Shown here one piece after another: positions 37,431 to 46,648 of a stretch of DNA of 64,000 nucleotides. How positions within the stretch are numbered: position 1 is the first letter of the stretch; the number at the start of each line of letters is the position of its first letter. The notes under the pieces are model-generated. The model searched no databases. It was given only the letters and a program-made list of their open reading frames with translations, and was not told the origin of the DNA. Position numbers and translations under genes: made by a program. Source of the DNA: Martelella lutilitoris. Lineage in GTDB: Bacteria; Pseudomonadota; Alphaproteobacteria; Rhizobiales; Rhizobiaceae. The stretch covers positions 338,006-402,005 of the forward strand of contig NZ_VCLB01000005.1 in NCBI RefSeq assembly GCF_005924265.1, written 5' to 3'.

Positions 37431-38864
37431 TCAAACGGGGCGGATATATTCCGGCGAGGTATCATCATCACTTTCGATGTGTCCGAGCCGCTGGCGGGTA
37501 TCCGGCGGAATGGGGCTCTCGATGTCAGGTCCTATCCGGCAGACTTTTGCGAGGAAGTAGACCGTGCCAAAAAGAACGGCGAGTTCGAAGACGACAAAGC
37601 CTGCGAGCCAGAACAGTGCGATCTGGAGCGACATCTGGCTGACGCCTTCTTCGACGCGCATCATGCCGTATACAATCCATGGCTGGCGCGAGACTTCCCG
37701 GGTCCACCAACCGGTCCATATGGCAAGGTAGGGCAGCACGACGGCGGCAAGCGTTGCCCTCAGAAACCATTTCTGTTCACGGATATAAGCCATCGAGAGC
37801 CGGCCACGCAGCGCCAGGAAACCACCCCAGAACGCAAGCAGAAGCAGCGCGCCGCCGATGGCGACCATGACGCGGAATGAATAGAATGGAATGACGACAG
37901 GCGGCCGTTCGTCCATCGGGAAATCATTGAGGCCGGTGACCGGGCTACTCCAGGTATGGGTCTCCAGAAGACTTAGCACATGCGGAATGGAAATCGACCA
38001 TGCAAATCCGTCATTTGCCGCATTCGGCCAGCCCACCACCTTCCAGTCGGTATTGGGCGTTCCGTCGGCATTGTAGGTGTCATAGTGGCCCTCCATGGCC
38101 GCCAGCGCCGCCGGCTGCTGCTTGGCTGTGATCAGCCCGATTGAATCGCCCAGATAAACCTGTAGCGGAGCCACCACGACGAGGGCGATCATGGCGTATT
38201 TGAGTGGCTTCTGGAACAGTTCTGCATGACGGTTCTTCAAAAGGAACCACGCCGAAACGGCAGCGACGAAAACCAGAGCGATTTCCAGGCAGGCAACGAG
38301 CATGTGCGGGAATGCGCCGAACACATCCGGGTTTAACAAGGCATCCTTCCAGCTGACGACATGAAAAACGCCATTGATGTACTCGACGCCATCCGGCGAC
38401 TGCATCCATGAGTTCGCATCAAGGATCCACCAGGCGGACAGGGATGAGGACAGCGCCACATTGAACGTCGCAAACAGATGCATGCGCCGGCTGATCTTGC
38501 CCCAGCCGAATATCATCAATCCGATAAAGCCGGCCTCATACATAAAGGCGGTGATCGTCTCATAGCCGAGAACCTGTCCGAACAGAGGCCCGGCGGCCTG
38601 GGAGAACGGCCCGTAGAGAATTCCGAACGCCATTTCCATGGTCACGCCGGTTGCAACCCCGGCGCCAAAATTGACCACGAACAGGCGCTCGAAAAATCGA
38701 CAGAGCCGGTACCATTTCTCGTCGTCCGTCCGGAGCCAGCGCCACTCGGCGAAAAACAGCAGCATCGCCAGTCCGATTGTAATCGGCGGATACAGGATGT
38801 GCATGGTGGTGATCCACGCGAAATCGAATCGCGCTATGTGCAATGCCAAATCATCCGGAGACAT
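37431..38864 (-). CDS. cydA: Cytochrome bd-type quinol oxidase subunit I
   Basis: A 477-residue subunit that oxidises quinol and reduces oxygen to water. The haem ligands are the histidine in TTMHILYPPITIG near residue 20, the histidine in AFPHMLVACLE and the methionine in SFRVMVAIGG. The quinol loop after GDSIGLITAKQQPAAL is short, as in cyanide-insensitive (CioA-type) enzymes, and GWWTREVSRQPWIVYG is conserved. It lies 73 bp after mqo on the same strand. Such oxidases have high oxygen affinity or resist cyanide and nitric oxide, depending on subtype. Confidence 0.94.
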   Translation of the reverse strand: MSPDDLALHIARFDFAWITTMHILYPPITIGLAMLLFFAEWRWLRTDDEKWYRLCRFFERLFVVNFGAGVATGVTMEMAFGILYGPFSQAAGPLFGQVLGYETITAFMYEAGFIGLMIFGWGKISRRMHLFATFNVALSSSLSAWWILDANSWMQSPDGVEYINGVFHVVSWKDALLNPDVFGAFPHMLVACLEIALVFVAAVSAWFLLKNRHAELFQKPLKYAMIALVVVAPLQVYLGDSIGLITAKQQPAALAAMEGHYDTYNADGTPNTDWKVVGWPNAANDGFAWSISIPHVLSLLETHTWSSPVTGLNDFPMDERPPVVIPFYSFRVMVAIGGALLLLAFWGGFLALRGRLSMAYIREQKWFLRATLAAVVLPYLAIWTGWWTREVSRQPWIVYGMMRVEEGVSQMSLQIALFWLAGFVVFELAVLFGTVYFLAKVCRIGPDIESPIPPDTRQRLGHIESDDDTSPEYIRPV

Positions 38865-38937
38865 GGCTTTCTCCCAGCTTGCTCGCCAGCTATTGCCGCA
38901 GCCTCACTCGGAGACTGTGGCTTCTTTTGGTTTAAAC

Positions 38938-40434
38938 TCAGACGAATTCGAGCTTCAGCGTATCGGCGGTCTGCTTGCGAATCGAATGGCAGGCGTCTGC
39001 ATCGGTCTTCAGGTCGATCCCCCAGGTCGGGATGATCTCCTTAAGCCTGGGCAGCCAGGCATCACCTGTCAGCCTGTCTGCGAAGCACTTCTTCAGCACG
39101 TTCATGGCAATGAAGGCCGCAGTCGAAGCGCCCGGAGACGCGCCAAGAAGCGCGACCATCGACTTGTCGTCCGAGGCGATCAGCTCGGTGCCGAACTCCA
39201 GCGCTCCGGTGTGTTTCGGGTCGGGTTTGATGATCTGCACGCGCTGGCCGGCAACCGCCTCCTTCCAGTCCTCGCGCTTTGCCTCGGGGAAGAATTGCTG
39301 AAGCGTGGCGAACTGATGCTTCGATGTCTGCAGAACCTGGCCGACGAGATACTCGGTCAGCTGCATATTGTCCTTCGCCACGGCCAGCATCGGCAGGATA
39401 TTGCCCGGCTCAACCGATTCGACGAGGTCCAGATACGAGCCGTGCTTCAGGAACTTGCTGGAAAAGCCGGCATAAGGCCCGAACAGGATCGAGCGCTTGC
39501 CGTCGATGATCCGGGTGTCGAGATGCGGGACCGACATGGGCGGGGAACCGTGTGCCGCCTTGCCATAGACCTTGGCATGGTGGCGGGCGCTGACGTCATC
39601 GACATCGCAGCGCATCCAGATGCCGCTGACCGGGAAGCCACCATAGCCGCGACCTTCGGGTATCCCCGATTTCTGCAACAGCTCCAGTGCTCCGCCGCCC
39701 GCGCCGACGAAGACGAATTTCGCCGAGATGGTCTTGTGGGTGCGGCCTTCAAGGTCTTTCACTTTCACCAGCCAGCGCCCGTCGCTGTCCTTGGTCAGAT
39801 CGGTGACGCGGTGCTTGTAATAGACCGACGCACCGGAAAGCGACTCCAGATAGGCCATCAGGATATGGGTCAGCGAGCCGTAGGACACGTCTGCGCCGGA
39901 GACGATGCGGGTGGCCGCAACTGGCTGGTTAGGATCGCGTCCTTCCATGATCAGCGGCGCCCAGTCGGCGATCTGGCTGTGGTCTTCCGACATTTCCATG
40001 CCGCGGTAGCAGTGATGCGCCGACATGGTTTTGTAGCGCGTGCGCAGGAATTCGACATTTTCCTGGCCCCAGACAAAGCTCATATGCGGGCAGGGGTTGA
40101 TGAAATCGCGGGGCTCCTTGATGGCGCCCTTGCGGGTCAGATACGACCAGAGCTGGCGCGAGACGTCGAACTCGGTATTGACCTCGAGCGCCTCTGAGAT
40201 GTCGACGCTGCCATCGGAGCGCTGCGGCGTATAGTTCATCTCGCAATTGGCCGCATGGCCGGTGCCGGCATTGTTCCAGGAATTCGAACTTTCCTGCGCG
40301 CAGTCGTTCAGTTCCTCAAGCACGGCGATTTCGAGCGAAGGGTCGAGTTCCTTCAACACGGTCGCGAGTGTGGCGCTCATGATGCCCGCGCCGATCATGA
40401 CGACGTCGTGGTGTTCCTTGTCGGTGTTGCTCAT
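38938..40434 (-). CDS. mqo: Malate:quinone oxidoreductase
   Basis: A 498-residue FAD enzyme that oxidises malate to oxaloacetate and reduces quinone at the inner face of the membrane. The FAD fold begins DVVMIGAGIMSATLATVL; NSWNNAGTGHAANCEMNYTP is a family signature, and GASPGASTAAFIAMNVL lies near the end. ATG 40434 is the family-like start. It lies 5 bp after the cupin gene and 73 bp before cydA, so the quinol it makes can be used by the oxidase encoded next to it. Confidence 0.95.
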   Translation of the reverse strand: MSNTDKEHHDVVMIGAGIMSATLATVLKELDPSLEIAVLEELNDCAQESSNSWNNAGTGHAANCEMNYTPQRSDGSVDISEALEVNTEFDVSRQLWSYLTRKGAIKEPRDFINPCPHMSFVWGQENVEFLRTRYKTMSAHHCYRGMEMSEDHSQIADWAPLIMEGRDPNQPVAATRIVSGADVSYGSLTHILMAYLESLSGASVYYKHRVTDLTKDSDGRWLVKVKDLEGRTHKTISAKFVFVGAGGGALELLQKSGIPEGRGYGGFPVSGIWMRCDVDDVSARHHAKVYGKAAHGSPPMSVPHLDTRIIDGKRSILFGPYAGFSSKFLKHGSYLDLVESVEPGNILPMLAVAKDNMQLTEYLVGQVLQTSKHQFATLQQFFPEAKREDWKEAVAGQRVQIIKPDPKHTGALEFGTELIASDDKSMVALLGASPGASTAAFIAMNVLKKCFADRLTGDAWLPRLKEIIPTWGIDLKTDADACHSIRKQTADTLKLEFV

Positions 40435-40439
40435 GATTT

Positions 40440-40832
40440 TCACTCCTTCGTGGCGGGTTTGAACTGGAGATCGGAGCCATCGGCATAGACGACATAGGCA
40501 CGCCGCCAGGGCTCGTCGCCGATCAGCCGCCATGTATGGCCCGAGCCGCTATTGTCCTGCGCCAGCAGAATATCGCCGGGCTTGATGGTAAATTTCGCTC
40601 CGGATTTCACTTCGAATTCGAGCGTGCCGGAAAGCGTGATCACGAAGCGCGGCACAGGGTCCTGATGCCATTCATATGAGCCACCGGAGATTGTTTCCTG
40701 GAAGGAGAGTTCCAACGCCTTGACCGGCTTGCCGACGGCATCACCGCGCATGCCTTCCGCCATGTCGATAAAGCCTTCCTCGAACAGCGAGTTTCCATCC
40801 TCGCCCGTCCACATACGCACACATCTTATCAT
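40440..40832 (-). CDS. Small cupin-domain protein
   Basis: A 130-residue single-domain cupin. The first motif is in GGSYEWHQDPVPRFVITLSG and the second in KPGDILLAQDNSGSGHTWRL. Metal ligands (His and Glu/His) appear only partly conserved, so it may bind a small molecule without catalysis. Its ATG overlaps the thrE stop by 4 nt and mqo follows after 5 bp. It may be a sensor or accessory enzyme for organic acids (inference); no specific function is assigned. Confidence 0.8.
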   Translation of the reverse strand: MIRCVRMWTGEDGNSLFEEGFIDMAEGMRGDAVGKPVKALELSFQETISGGSYEWHQDPVPRFVITLSGTLEFEVKSGAKFTIKPGDILLAQDNSGSGHTWRLIGDEPWRRAYVVYADGSDLQFKPATKE

Positions 40833-42100
40833 TTTCGAACTCCAGTTCTGCTGGTTGTCGGAGACGGTTTTCGGGTTGCCAAAGCAAGGCTGAGACCGAT
40901 GGCGATGGCTGCCGTCATCAGCCCTGTTGTGACGCCAAGTCCTATTGTTTCGGCGACAAAGGAAGGGGCGGTGCCTGCGCCTTCCTTCATGATGGTGAGT
41001 GCGCCAATGCCGGTGCGAAAGCCGAATGATCCGGGGATCATCGACACCACGCCCGGAAAGGCGAAAGCGACCGGCGGCACGTCATAGGCTGCGGCCATCA
41101 GGCGGGCGACAAGCGTGGCGGCAAAGGCGCCGATCAGCACCGCCGGTACGATATCAAGGCCCATATGCATGACCGCCGTGCGCAGTCCGTGGCCGATCAT
41201 CGCCGTGATCACGCAGACCCAGGCCGATCTGATCGGTACGTTGAACAACAGCGCGAAGCCAACGCCGGCCAGGGCTGAAAACAGAAAGTCTTCCGGAACC
41301 GGTAACAGCGTCATCTTGCCCGCAACCGGCATCTGGTCGCCTGCAATGCTTGCTGCTGAAAGAAGGCCGAACGTGATTGCAAGAATGGTGATGCCGCCCA
41401 GAACCAGCCGTGAGACGCCGACACCGATATGATTGCTGAAAAGGTCTCTGATCCCGTTGATCAACGGTGCGCCCGGCACAAGGATCATGCCCGCAGCGAC
41501 AAGACAAAGCGTTGCCGAAACACCCGGAAAGAGCCTGATCGCCAGAGCACCCGCCAGCCCGCCGCCAAAGGCGGCAAGGCCCGCCATGGCAACCGGATGC
41601 ACGCCGCAGCGGTTTAACGTCTGCCGCAATGTCTGGGTCATGATCCCAACCAGGACCGAAACATAGACGACCGGCCATTCCGCGCCGAAAAGCCGGGCCA
41701 GAGCGGCAGCTGTCAGCCCCATGCCAAGAATGACAAGGACAGGCGGATAATGGTTGCCGGCATGCTCGACATCACCGAACTTCCGGTCGATGGTCTCAAA
41801 ATCGGGATCTGCGGCAATAGTCTCGCTACGGATCGCCTTCAGTTCGGCCAGCGCCCCCATATTGATCGCCATGCCGGAAAGCGCGTGGCCCAGCCGTGTG
41901 TGAAAATGACCACCCTTTTCAAGCGTGATGATCAGCCCTTCGGCCGATACCATCAGGCGCGCGTCATATCCGAAGCGGGCGACATAATCGTTTACGGCTT
42001 GCTGAACCCGCTCCGTACCTGCGCCATTGGCCAGCATCAGCCGGCCGAGGCGCAAACCCAGATGGGCCACATGCTCAGCAGTGGAAGGCGCCTGTGACAT
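40829..42100 (-). CDS. Threonine/serine exporter family protein (ThrE-like)
   Basis: A 423-residue membrane protein of the ThrE family. The N-terminal soluble part (about 1-135) has RLGRLMLANGAGTERVQQAV and FGYDARLMVSAEGLIITL, followed by about ten helices in two five-helix halves (ThrE and ThrE_2 domains). GMILVPGAPLINGIRDLF and GVVSMIPGSFGFRTGIGAL are the paired membrane motifs. Its ATG overlaps the fumC TGA by one base. Export of an amino acid or dicarboxylate is likely; the true substrate is unknown. Confidence 0.88.
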   Translation of the reverse strand: MSQAPSTAEHVAHLGLRLGRLMLANGAGTERVQQAVNDYVARFGYDARLMVSAEGLIITLEKGGHFHTRLGHALSGMAINMGALAELKAIRSETIAADPDFETIDRKFGDVEHAGNHYPPVLVILGMGLTAAALARLFGAEWPVVYVSVLVGIMTQTLRQTLNRCGVHPVAMAGLAAFGGGLAGALAIRLFPGVSATLCLVAAGMILVPGAPLINGIRDLFSNHIGVGVSRLVLGGITILAITFGLLSAASIAGDQMPVAGKMTLLPVPEDFLFSALAGVGFALLFNVPIRSAWVCVITAMIGHGLRTAVMHMGLDIVPAVLIGAFAATLVARLMAAAYDVPPVAFAFPGVVSMIPGSFGFRTGIGALTIMKEGAGTAPSFVAETIGLGVTTGLMTAAIAIGLSLALATRKPSPTTSRTGVRK

Positions 42101-43557
42101 CACGCACCCGAAAGGCCCTTGCCGACCATGTCGAGGGGACGGACCACCTTGTCGAACATGGCCTCATCCACCTTGCCGGAGGCAAGGGCAGCCTGTTTCA
42201 GCGTCAGCCCCTCGGCAATCGCCTTTTCCGCAATATGGGCGGCATTCTGATAGCCGATGACGGGCGAAAGCGCCGTCACCAGCATCACCGAGCCGTCGAC
42301 ATAGGACTGGATCTTCTCGCGGTTAAGCTCGGTGCCTTCGACCGAATACTCCCGGAATTTTTCGCAACCATCGGCCAGAATACGGGCGGAGTGGAGGAAA
42401 TTGTTGATGATCACCGGGCGCATGGCATTCAATTCGAAATTGCCCTGGCTGCCGGAAATCGAAACGGCACTGTCATTGCCCATGACCTGTATGGCGATCA
42501 TCACCATGGCCTCGCACTGGGTCGGGTTGACCTTGCCCGGCATGATTGACGAGCCTGGCTCGTTGCTCGGCAAAAGAAGCTCGGCAAAACCGCAGCGCGG
42601 GCCGGATGCGAGCCAGCGCATGTCATTGGCGATCTTCATCAGGGCGACGGCCAGATTGCGCAGCGCGCCATGGGCCCGCACCATCGCATCAAGTGAGCCC
42701 TGGGCCGAGAACTTGTTGGGCGCGGTGACGAACGGCTTGCCCGTCAGTTCCGCAATCTTCGCCGCAACATCGGCTGCAAAACCTTCCGGCGCATTGAGCC
42801 CGGTGCCAACCGCCGTGCCGCCGACGGCAAGCTTGTAGAGACCTTCACGGCTTGTCTCGATATCGGCAATCGCATCGCGGATCTGCCCGGCCCAGCCGTG
42901 CCATTCCTGGCCGACCGTCAGCGGAACGGCATCTTCCAGATGGGTGCGTCCGATCTTGACCACATCCATCCAGCTGTCAGCCTTTTTCTCGATCGTCTCG
43001 GCAAGTTTTGTTACCTGTGGAACCAGAAGGTCGTCGATCGCGGCAACCGAGGCGATATGCATCGCAGTCGGGAAGGTGTCGTTGGAAGATTGCCCCATAT
43101 TGACGTCGTCATTCGGGCCGACCGGTTGCTGCGTGCCAAGCGTGCCGCCCAGAAGCTGGATGGCACGGTTGGAGATGACCTCATTGACATTCATATTGCT
43201 CTGGGTACCGGAGCCGGTCTGCCAGACGAAGAGCGGGTAGTGATCATCAAGCTTGCCGGAAATGGTCTCGTCCGCCGCACGAATGATGGCGTCCCGTTTC
43301 CAGTCGGGCAGGCGGCCGGCCGCATTGTTGACAAGCGCGCAGGCCTTCTTGACGTAGCCATAGGCATGATAGACGGGCTTCGGCATCAGGTCGCCGCCGA
43401 TATTGAAGTGTTGCAGCGAGCGCTCGGTCTGCGCGCCCCAGTACCGGTCTGCCGGCACATCGACATCGCCCATGCTGTCAAATTCGTGGCGCATGCCTTT
43501 GGCTGCAATGCCGATCGGCAGATCCTGCATCGCCGGATGGTTGTCGTCGTTACTCAT
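42100..43557 (-). CDS. fumC: Class II fumarate hydratase
   Basis: A 485-residue fumarase that interconverts fumarate and malate. The fumarate lyase signature GSSIMPGKVNPTQCEA is complete, and the three conserved regions GSGTQSNMNVNEV, the histidine site IGRTHLEDAVPLTVGQE and the signature loop are present. ATG 43557 was chosen because GGGGGA lies 5 nt upstream; an in-frame ATG at 43569 would add four residues. It heads the minus-strand run fumC-thrE-cupin-mqo-cydABDC. It is oxygen stable and iron free. Confidence 0.95.
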   Translation of the reverse strand: MSNDDNHPAMQDLPIGIAAKGMRHEFDSMGDVDVPADRYWGAQTERSLQHFNIGGDLMPKPVYHAYGYVKKACALVNNAAGRLPDWKRDAIIRAADETISGKLDDHYPLFVWQTGSGTQSNMNVNEVISNRAIQLLGGTLGTQQPVGPNDDVNMGQSSNDTFPTAMHIASVAAIDDLLVPQVTKLAETIEKKADSWMDVVKIGRTHLEDAVPLTVGQEWHGWAGQIRDAIADIETSREGLYKLAVGGTAVGTGLNAPEGFAADVAAKIAELTGKPFVTAPNKFSAQGSLDAMVRAHGALRNLAVALMKIANDMRWLASGPRCGFAELLLPSNEPGSSIMPGKVNPTQCEAMVMIAIQVMGNDSAVSISGSQGNFELNAMRPVIINNFLHSARILADGCEKFREYSVEGTELNREKIQSYVDGSVMLVTALSPVIGYQNAAHIAEKAIAEGLTLKQAALASGKVDEAMFDKVVRPLDMVGKGLSGA

Positions 43558-43944
43558 GAAATCCCCCATTCAAGAGCATTTATATGAAGCTATGCTAATC
43601 TATTGAAGCCAAAACAGAAGTTCTCGCGGAGAAAAATCTGATTTTTCTTGCTGCTGGCCCGAGACGCAGTCGGCCATGCTTTCGACGAGAACTAACATCC
43701 CCCGCCGAGTAACAGAAATTCGCTAATCAGCTTCAGTTTTGACGCCAAACAGGCTCAGTCGGCGAAAGTACTGATTGAGTGTAAATAGCGTCATTTTTGA
43801 CGCTTTCCGGCGAATTGAAAGCGCACAAGATGCCGCAATAATTCAGGGACGAAAGCGGCAGTTCAGGACGGAAACTTAACCACGAAGGCAGAGACAGCCC
43901 AGACCGGTGAAAATAGGACCGGCGCGGCTGCGTGAGGAGCCCAT
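43558..43944. other. Divergent intergenic region between fumC and AEC transporter
   Basis: About 390 bp that must hold promoters for both directions. It contains AGCGTCA-TTTT-TGACGCT (43787-43804) and a second half-site TTTTGACGCC at 43737-43746. No gene is apparent. Confidence 0.5.
43787..43804. promoter_or_regulatory. Operator-like inverted repeat
   Basis: AGCGTCA (43787-43793) and TGACGCT (43798-43804) with TTTT between. A half-site TTGACGC recurs at 43739-43745. It lies between divergent promoters of fumC and the AEC gene, so it could set shared control, for example by the XRE regulator nearby (inference). Confidence 0.5.
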
Positions 43945-44868
43945 ATGCTGACACATACCATAGCCATCGCCCTAGGGCCTATTGTTCTGGGCGTGGGCAT
44001 CGGCTGGGTGTCGGGCGCGCGGAATTTTGTGAAGCGCGAGCACGCCCAGGCCTTTGCCGACTTTGTCGTCAAGATTGCGCTGCCGATTGCGCTGTTTCTC
44101 GCCGCACTCAGTTCTCCGGCCAAGTCGATACTGAATGCGGACTTTGCCGCAGCGATCGGTGTGGGCCTCGTTGTTACCTATGTTGCAGCCTACGCCTATG
44201 GCAAGGTGATTGCCAAATACGGCCATGCTGATTCAACAATGCAGGCCCTGTCCGCTTCGTTTCCCGATATGGCCTATTGTGGTCCGCCGATACTGCTTGC
44301 GACCGTTGGTTCTTCCGGGCTGATTTCCGTTGTCGTTGGAAACCTGATCTACACCGTGATCATCCTGCCCGTCTCTTTGATGATGCTCAGCGCCGGCCAG
44401 AAGGGGCAGAGCATTTCGAAACTTCTGTTGAACACGATCTCGCAGCCGCTCGTCTTTTTGCCCGTACTCGGGGCCGTCTTCGCTGTTGCCGGTATCAAAC
44501 TGCCTACCGTCATAACCAGTTCCATGGATGAACTCGGCAAGGCTGCAGGCGGTGTTGCTCTTTTCTTTCTGGGGCTTTTTCTGTCCGGCGTTCATCTGAA
44601 ACTGAAGAGCGAGATCATTGTCAACGTTGTCCTGAAGAACATTATTCAGGGGGCCGTCATTCTCGGGGTTGGCCTGGCGCTTGGACTGCATGGCGATTTG
44701 CTGAAGGCGGCCTTTATCATTGGCATTCTGCCGACCGCGACCGCTGTGCCGTCGCTGGCTGTTGCGCATAATTCCTACACCGAGCAAGCCGCCTCGACTG
44801 TTCTCCTCAGCACAGTCGTTTCACTGGTCACGATGGCAATCGGAGTTATGGTCGTCGCCCATATCTAG
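43945..44868 (+). CDS. AEC family transporter
   Basis: A 307-residue membrane carrier of the auxin efflux carrier/malate permease-like family, with about ten helices in two halves. FPDMAYCGPPILLATVG and PTATAVPSLAVAHNSY carry the crossover-type proline motifs. Bacterial members transport organic acids such as malate or malonate. Divergent from fumC and mqo, it is a candidate malate or fumarate carrier for that module (inference). Confidence 0.85.
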   Translation: MLTHTIAIALGPIVLGVGIGWVSGARNFVKREHAQAFADFVVKIALPIALFLAALSSPAKSILNADFAAAIGVGLVVTYVAAYAYGKVIAKYGHADSTMQALSASFPDMAYCGPPILLATVGSSGLISVVVGNLIYTVIILPVSLMMLSAGQKGQSISKLLLNTISQPLVFLPVLGAVFAVAGIKLPTVITSSMDELGKAAGGVALFFLGLFLSGVHLKLKSEIIVNVVLKNIIQGAVILGVGLALGLHGDLLKAAFIIGILPTATAVPSLAVAHNSYTEQAASTVLLSTVVSLVTMAIGVMVVAHI

Positions 44869-44991
44869 CAGGTGCAAACCTACGTGCAGGTCTTGCAAAT
44901 CGCGAGCGACGTTTCAGAGACCTTGGCCGTATAGTTTGAGGCGCCTGTAGCGCATGGCTGAAAGCTGGCTGAAGGGTTTGGGGTATACCTC

Positions 44992-45741
44992 ATGGCGAGC
45001 GCTGAAAAAGGCGCATGGATACACAAGCTTTCGCTCCTGAAGCTGGCGTCCTATCATTCGTGACCGCACGCGATCCGGATTACCGTCGGCACCAGCCTGC
45101 CGCTCTTTCTCGGCTGGCTGAATGGCGATACCAATTCCACGGTCTATATCGCCATCGGTGCATTCTTGACCGCGATCACCGTACGCCTTGACCCCTATGG
45201 CGATCGCTTTCGCCAGATCGTCGTTTCCACCGCGATCGCGCTGGCGGGCTGTTTTCTCGGTCCCTTTGTAGCGGGCCATGGCGTATTGACCTTCATTCTT
45301 CTGGTCACGCTCGGAATGGTTTCCGTCATCCTCAGCGGTTATGGCGCGGCGTTTTCCGTCGGCGCGCTCAACATGCTGGTGTTGAGCATCATCACGAGCC
45401 ATATCCACACCGAAGTCTCGCCAGGCCGCAGCCTGATAACCAGCTGTGGCCAGTGCGGAAAGGCTTTGCGACCATATCGTTGCGTTAATTGGGAGCCGGT
45501 CAGCCACAGATGTTCCCGTGGACAAGGGCCGTGTGGATGGCGTTGTCGACGCGCTCGCGCGGCTCGCTGCCGTTTACCCGTTACCGCAAGTTCAGGAAAA
45601 ACAGGCACCACTTGACGCCGCCGTGGACGCATTCTCCTCAATTGAGGCAGATACTGCCTGGCTGCTCGACTGTCGCGATCAACTGGATGTCAGCACTGGA
45701 CGGCAAGATGTCATCGCAAACAACGGCGAATTGAACCGCTG
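44992..45741 (+). pseudogene. FUSC/aromatic acid exporter-type protein, broken
   Basis: The plus strand encodes remains of a FUSC-family membrane protein: IRITVGTSLPLFLGWLNGDTNSTVYIAIGAFLTAITVRLDPYGDRFRQIV, split here for length, is followed by hydrophobic helices up to about 45420. An in-frame TGA lies at 45061 between the predicted start (ATG 44992) and this segment, and the frame is lost near 45420; another frame (45446-45742) may hold later pieces. Intact proteins are 350-700 residues. It converges on the XRE gene. Confidence 0.6.
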
Positions 45742-45751
45742 AAACTGAGCC

Positions 45752-46648
45752 TTAGCGCCCATTGTGGGCGCTGGTTTGCCTGAGAGGGGCAATGCTGTGT
45801 TGGGGGGAGGCGGTCGCTTGGTCATGATCCAGCGCAGTCTGGGGACTTTTGCTCCGGAAAAAATCGGTAATCACGGGGTCAAGATCGGGGTCGTCCATGT
45901 CGAAGACGCCGCAATGGCGGCGTACCGCAGACAGTGCGCTGGAGGCGGGGAGCCTTTTCATCATCACTTCGAGCAGGCGGGGATCTGATTTTCTAGCACG
46001 CTCGGTCGCAAGCACATAGCCACTCATGTAGTCGCCGCCGCCGCTGAAGGACGGGATCATGATTTTTAGCCCAATGTCTGCCGTTGTTCTGTCCAGATTG
46101 GTCACTCGGTAGAAATGGAGGAGACCGCCTACCTCGATAACACAGGCTTCGTGCTTGAGGACCCGGAGTGATCCACGACGACTGAGTGCGTCGGGAAGCG
46201 GGGAAAACGTTTTTTGAAAAGTCAGTCCATCGCTCTGGAAAATGCGGCCGTATGATACTGTGATTTTCGCTGGATCGGCCAGACTCCGCAAACAGAAGAT
46301 ATAGCTTCCTGTGAGCCAGTTCAGGCTGGCATTCTTGGCCTTGCCATAGGCGATGACGTCAGAGATTGTCTGATTGAAAACGGCTGGCAACGGATCGCTT
46401 GAGCGGCCTCGGCTGTCAATTCGATCGACGAATGCATCGTGCTCGAGCATCAGGTCGTCAACGGTTAAACCATTCTTACGCGCGATATTCGATAAGGTTG
46501 AGAGGGAAGGAAAACCGGAGCCGCTCAGATATTTGTTCAACTGCTGTCGGTTAATTCCGATCATATCCGCAGCCTCAGTTATCGAGCTGAACCGTGAACA
46601 AATGTAGCGAATATTGTTCTGGACAATCTGCCTGATTTTGCTGTCCAT
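45752..46648 (-). CDS. XRE-type helix-turn-helix regulator with unknown C-terminal domain
   Basis: A 298-residue regulator. Residues about 12-60 form a Cro/CI-like HTH (SSITEAADMIGINRQQLNKYLSG, then FPSLSTLSNIARKNGLTVDDL). The 200-residue C-terminal part resembles a sensory domain (ASLNWLTGSYIFCLRSL, IMIPSFSGGGDYMSGYVLATE) that I cannot name. ATG 46648 has GGGGGA 5 nt upstream, the same context as fumC. A perfect hairpin GCGCCCA-TTG-TGGGCGC (45755-45771) lies at its 3' end. It is divergent from poxB and probably regulates neighbours. Confidence 0.82.
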   Translation of the reverse strand: MDSKIRQIVQNNIRYICSRFSSITEAADMIGINRQQLNKYLSGSGFPSLSTLSNIARKNGLTVDDLMLEHDAFVDRIDSRGRSSDPLPAVFNQTISDVIAYGKAKNASLNWLTGSYIFCLRSLADPAKITVSYGRIFQSDGLTFQKTFSPLPDALSRRGSLRVLKHEACVIEVGGLLHFYRVTNLDRTTADIGLKIMIPSFSGGGDYMSGYVLATERARKSDPRLLEVMMKRLPASSALSAVRRHCGVFDMDDPDLDPVITDFFRSKSPQTALDHDQATASPQHSIAPLRQTSAHNGR

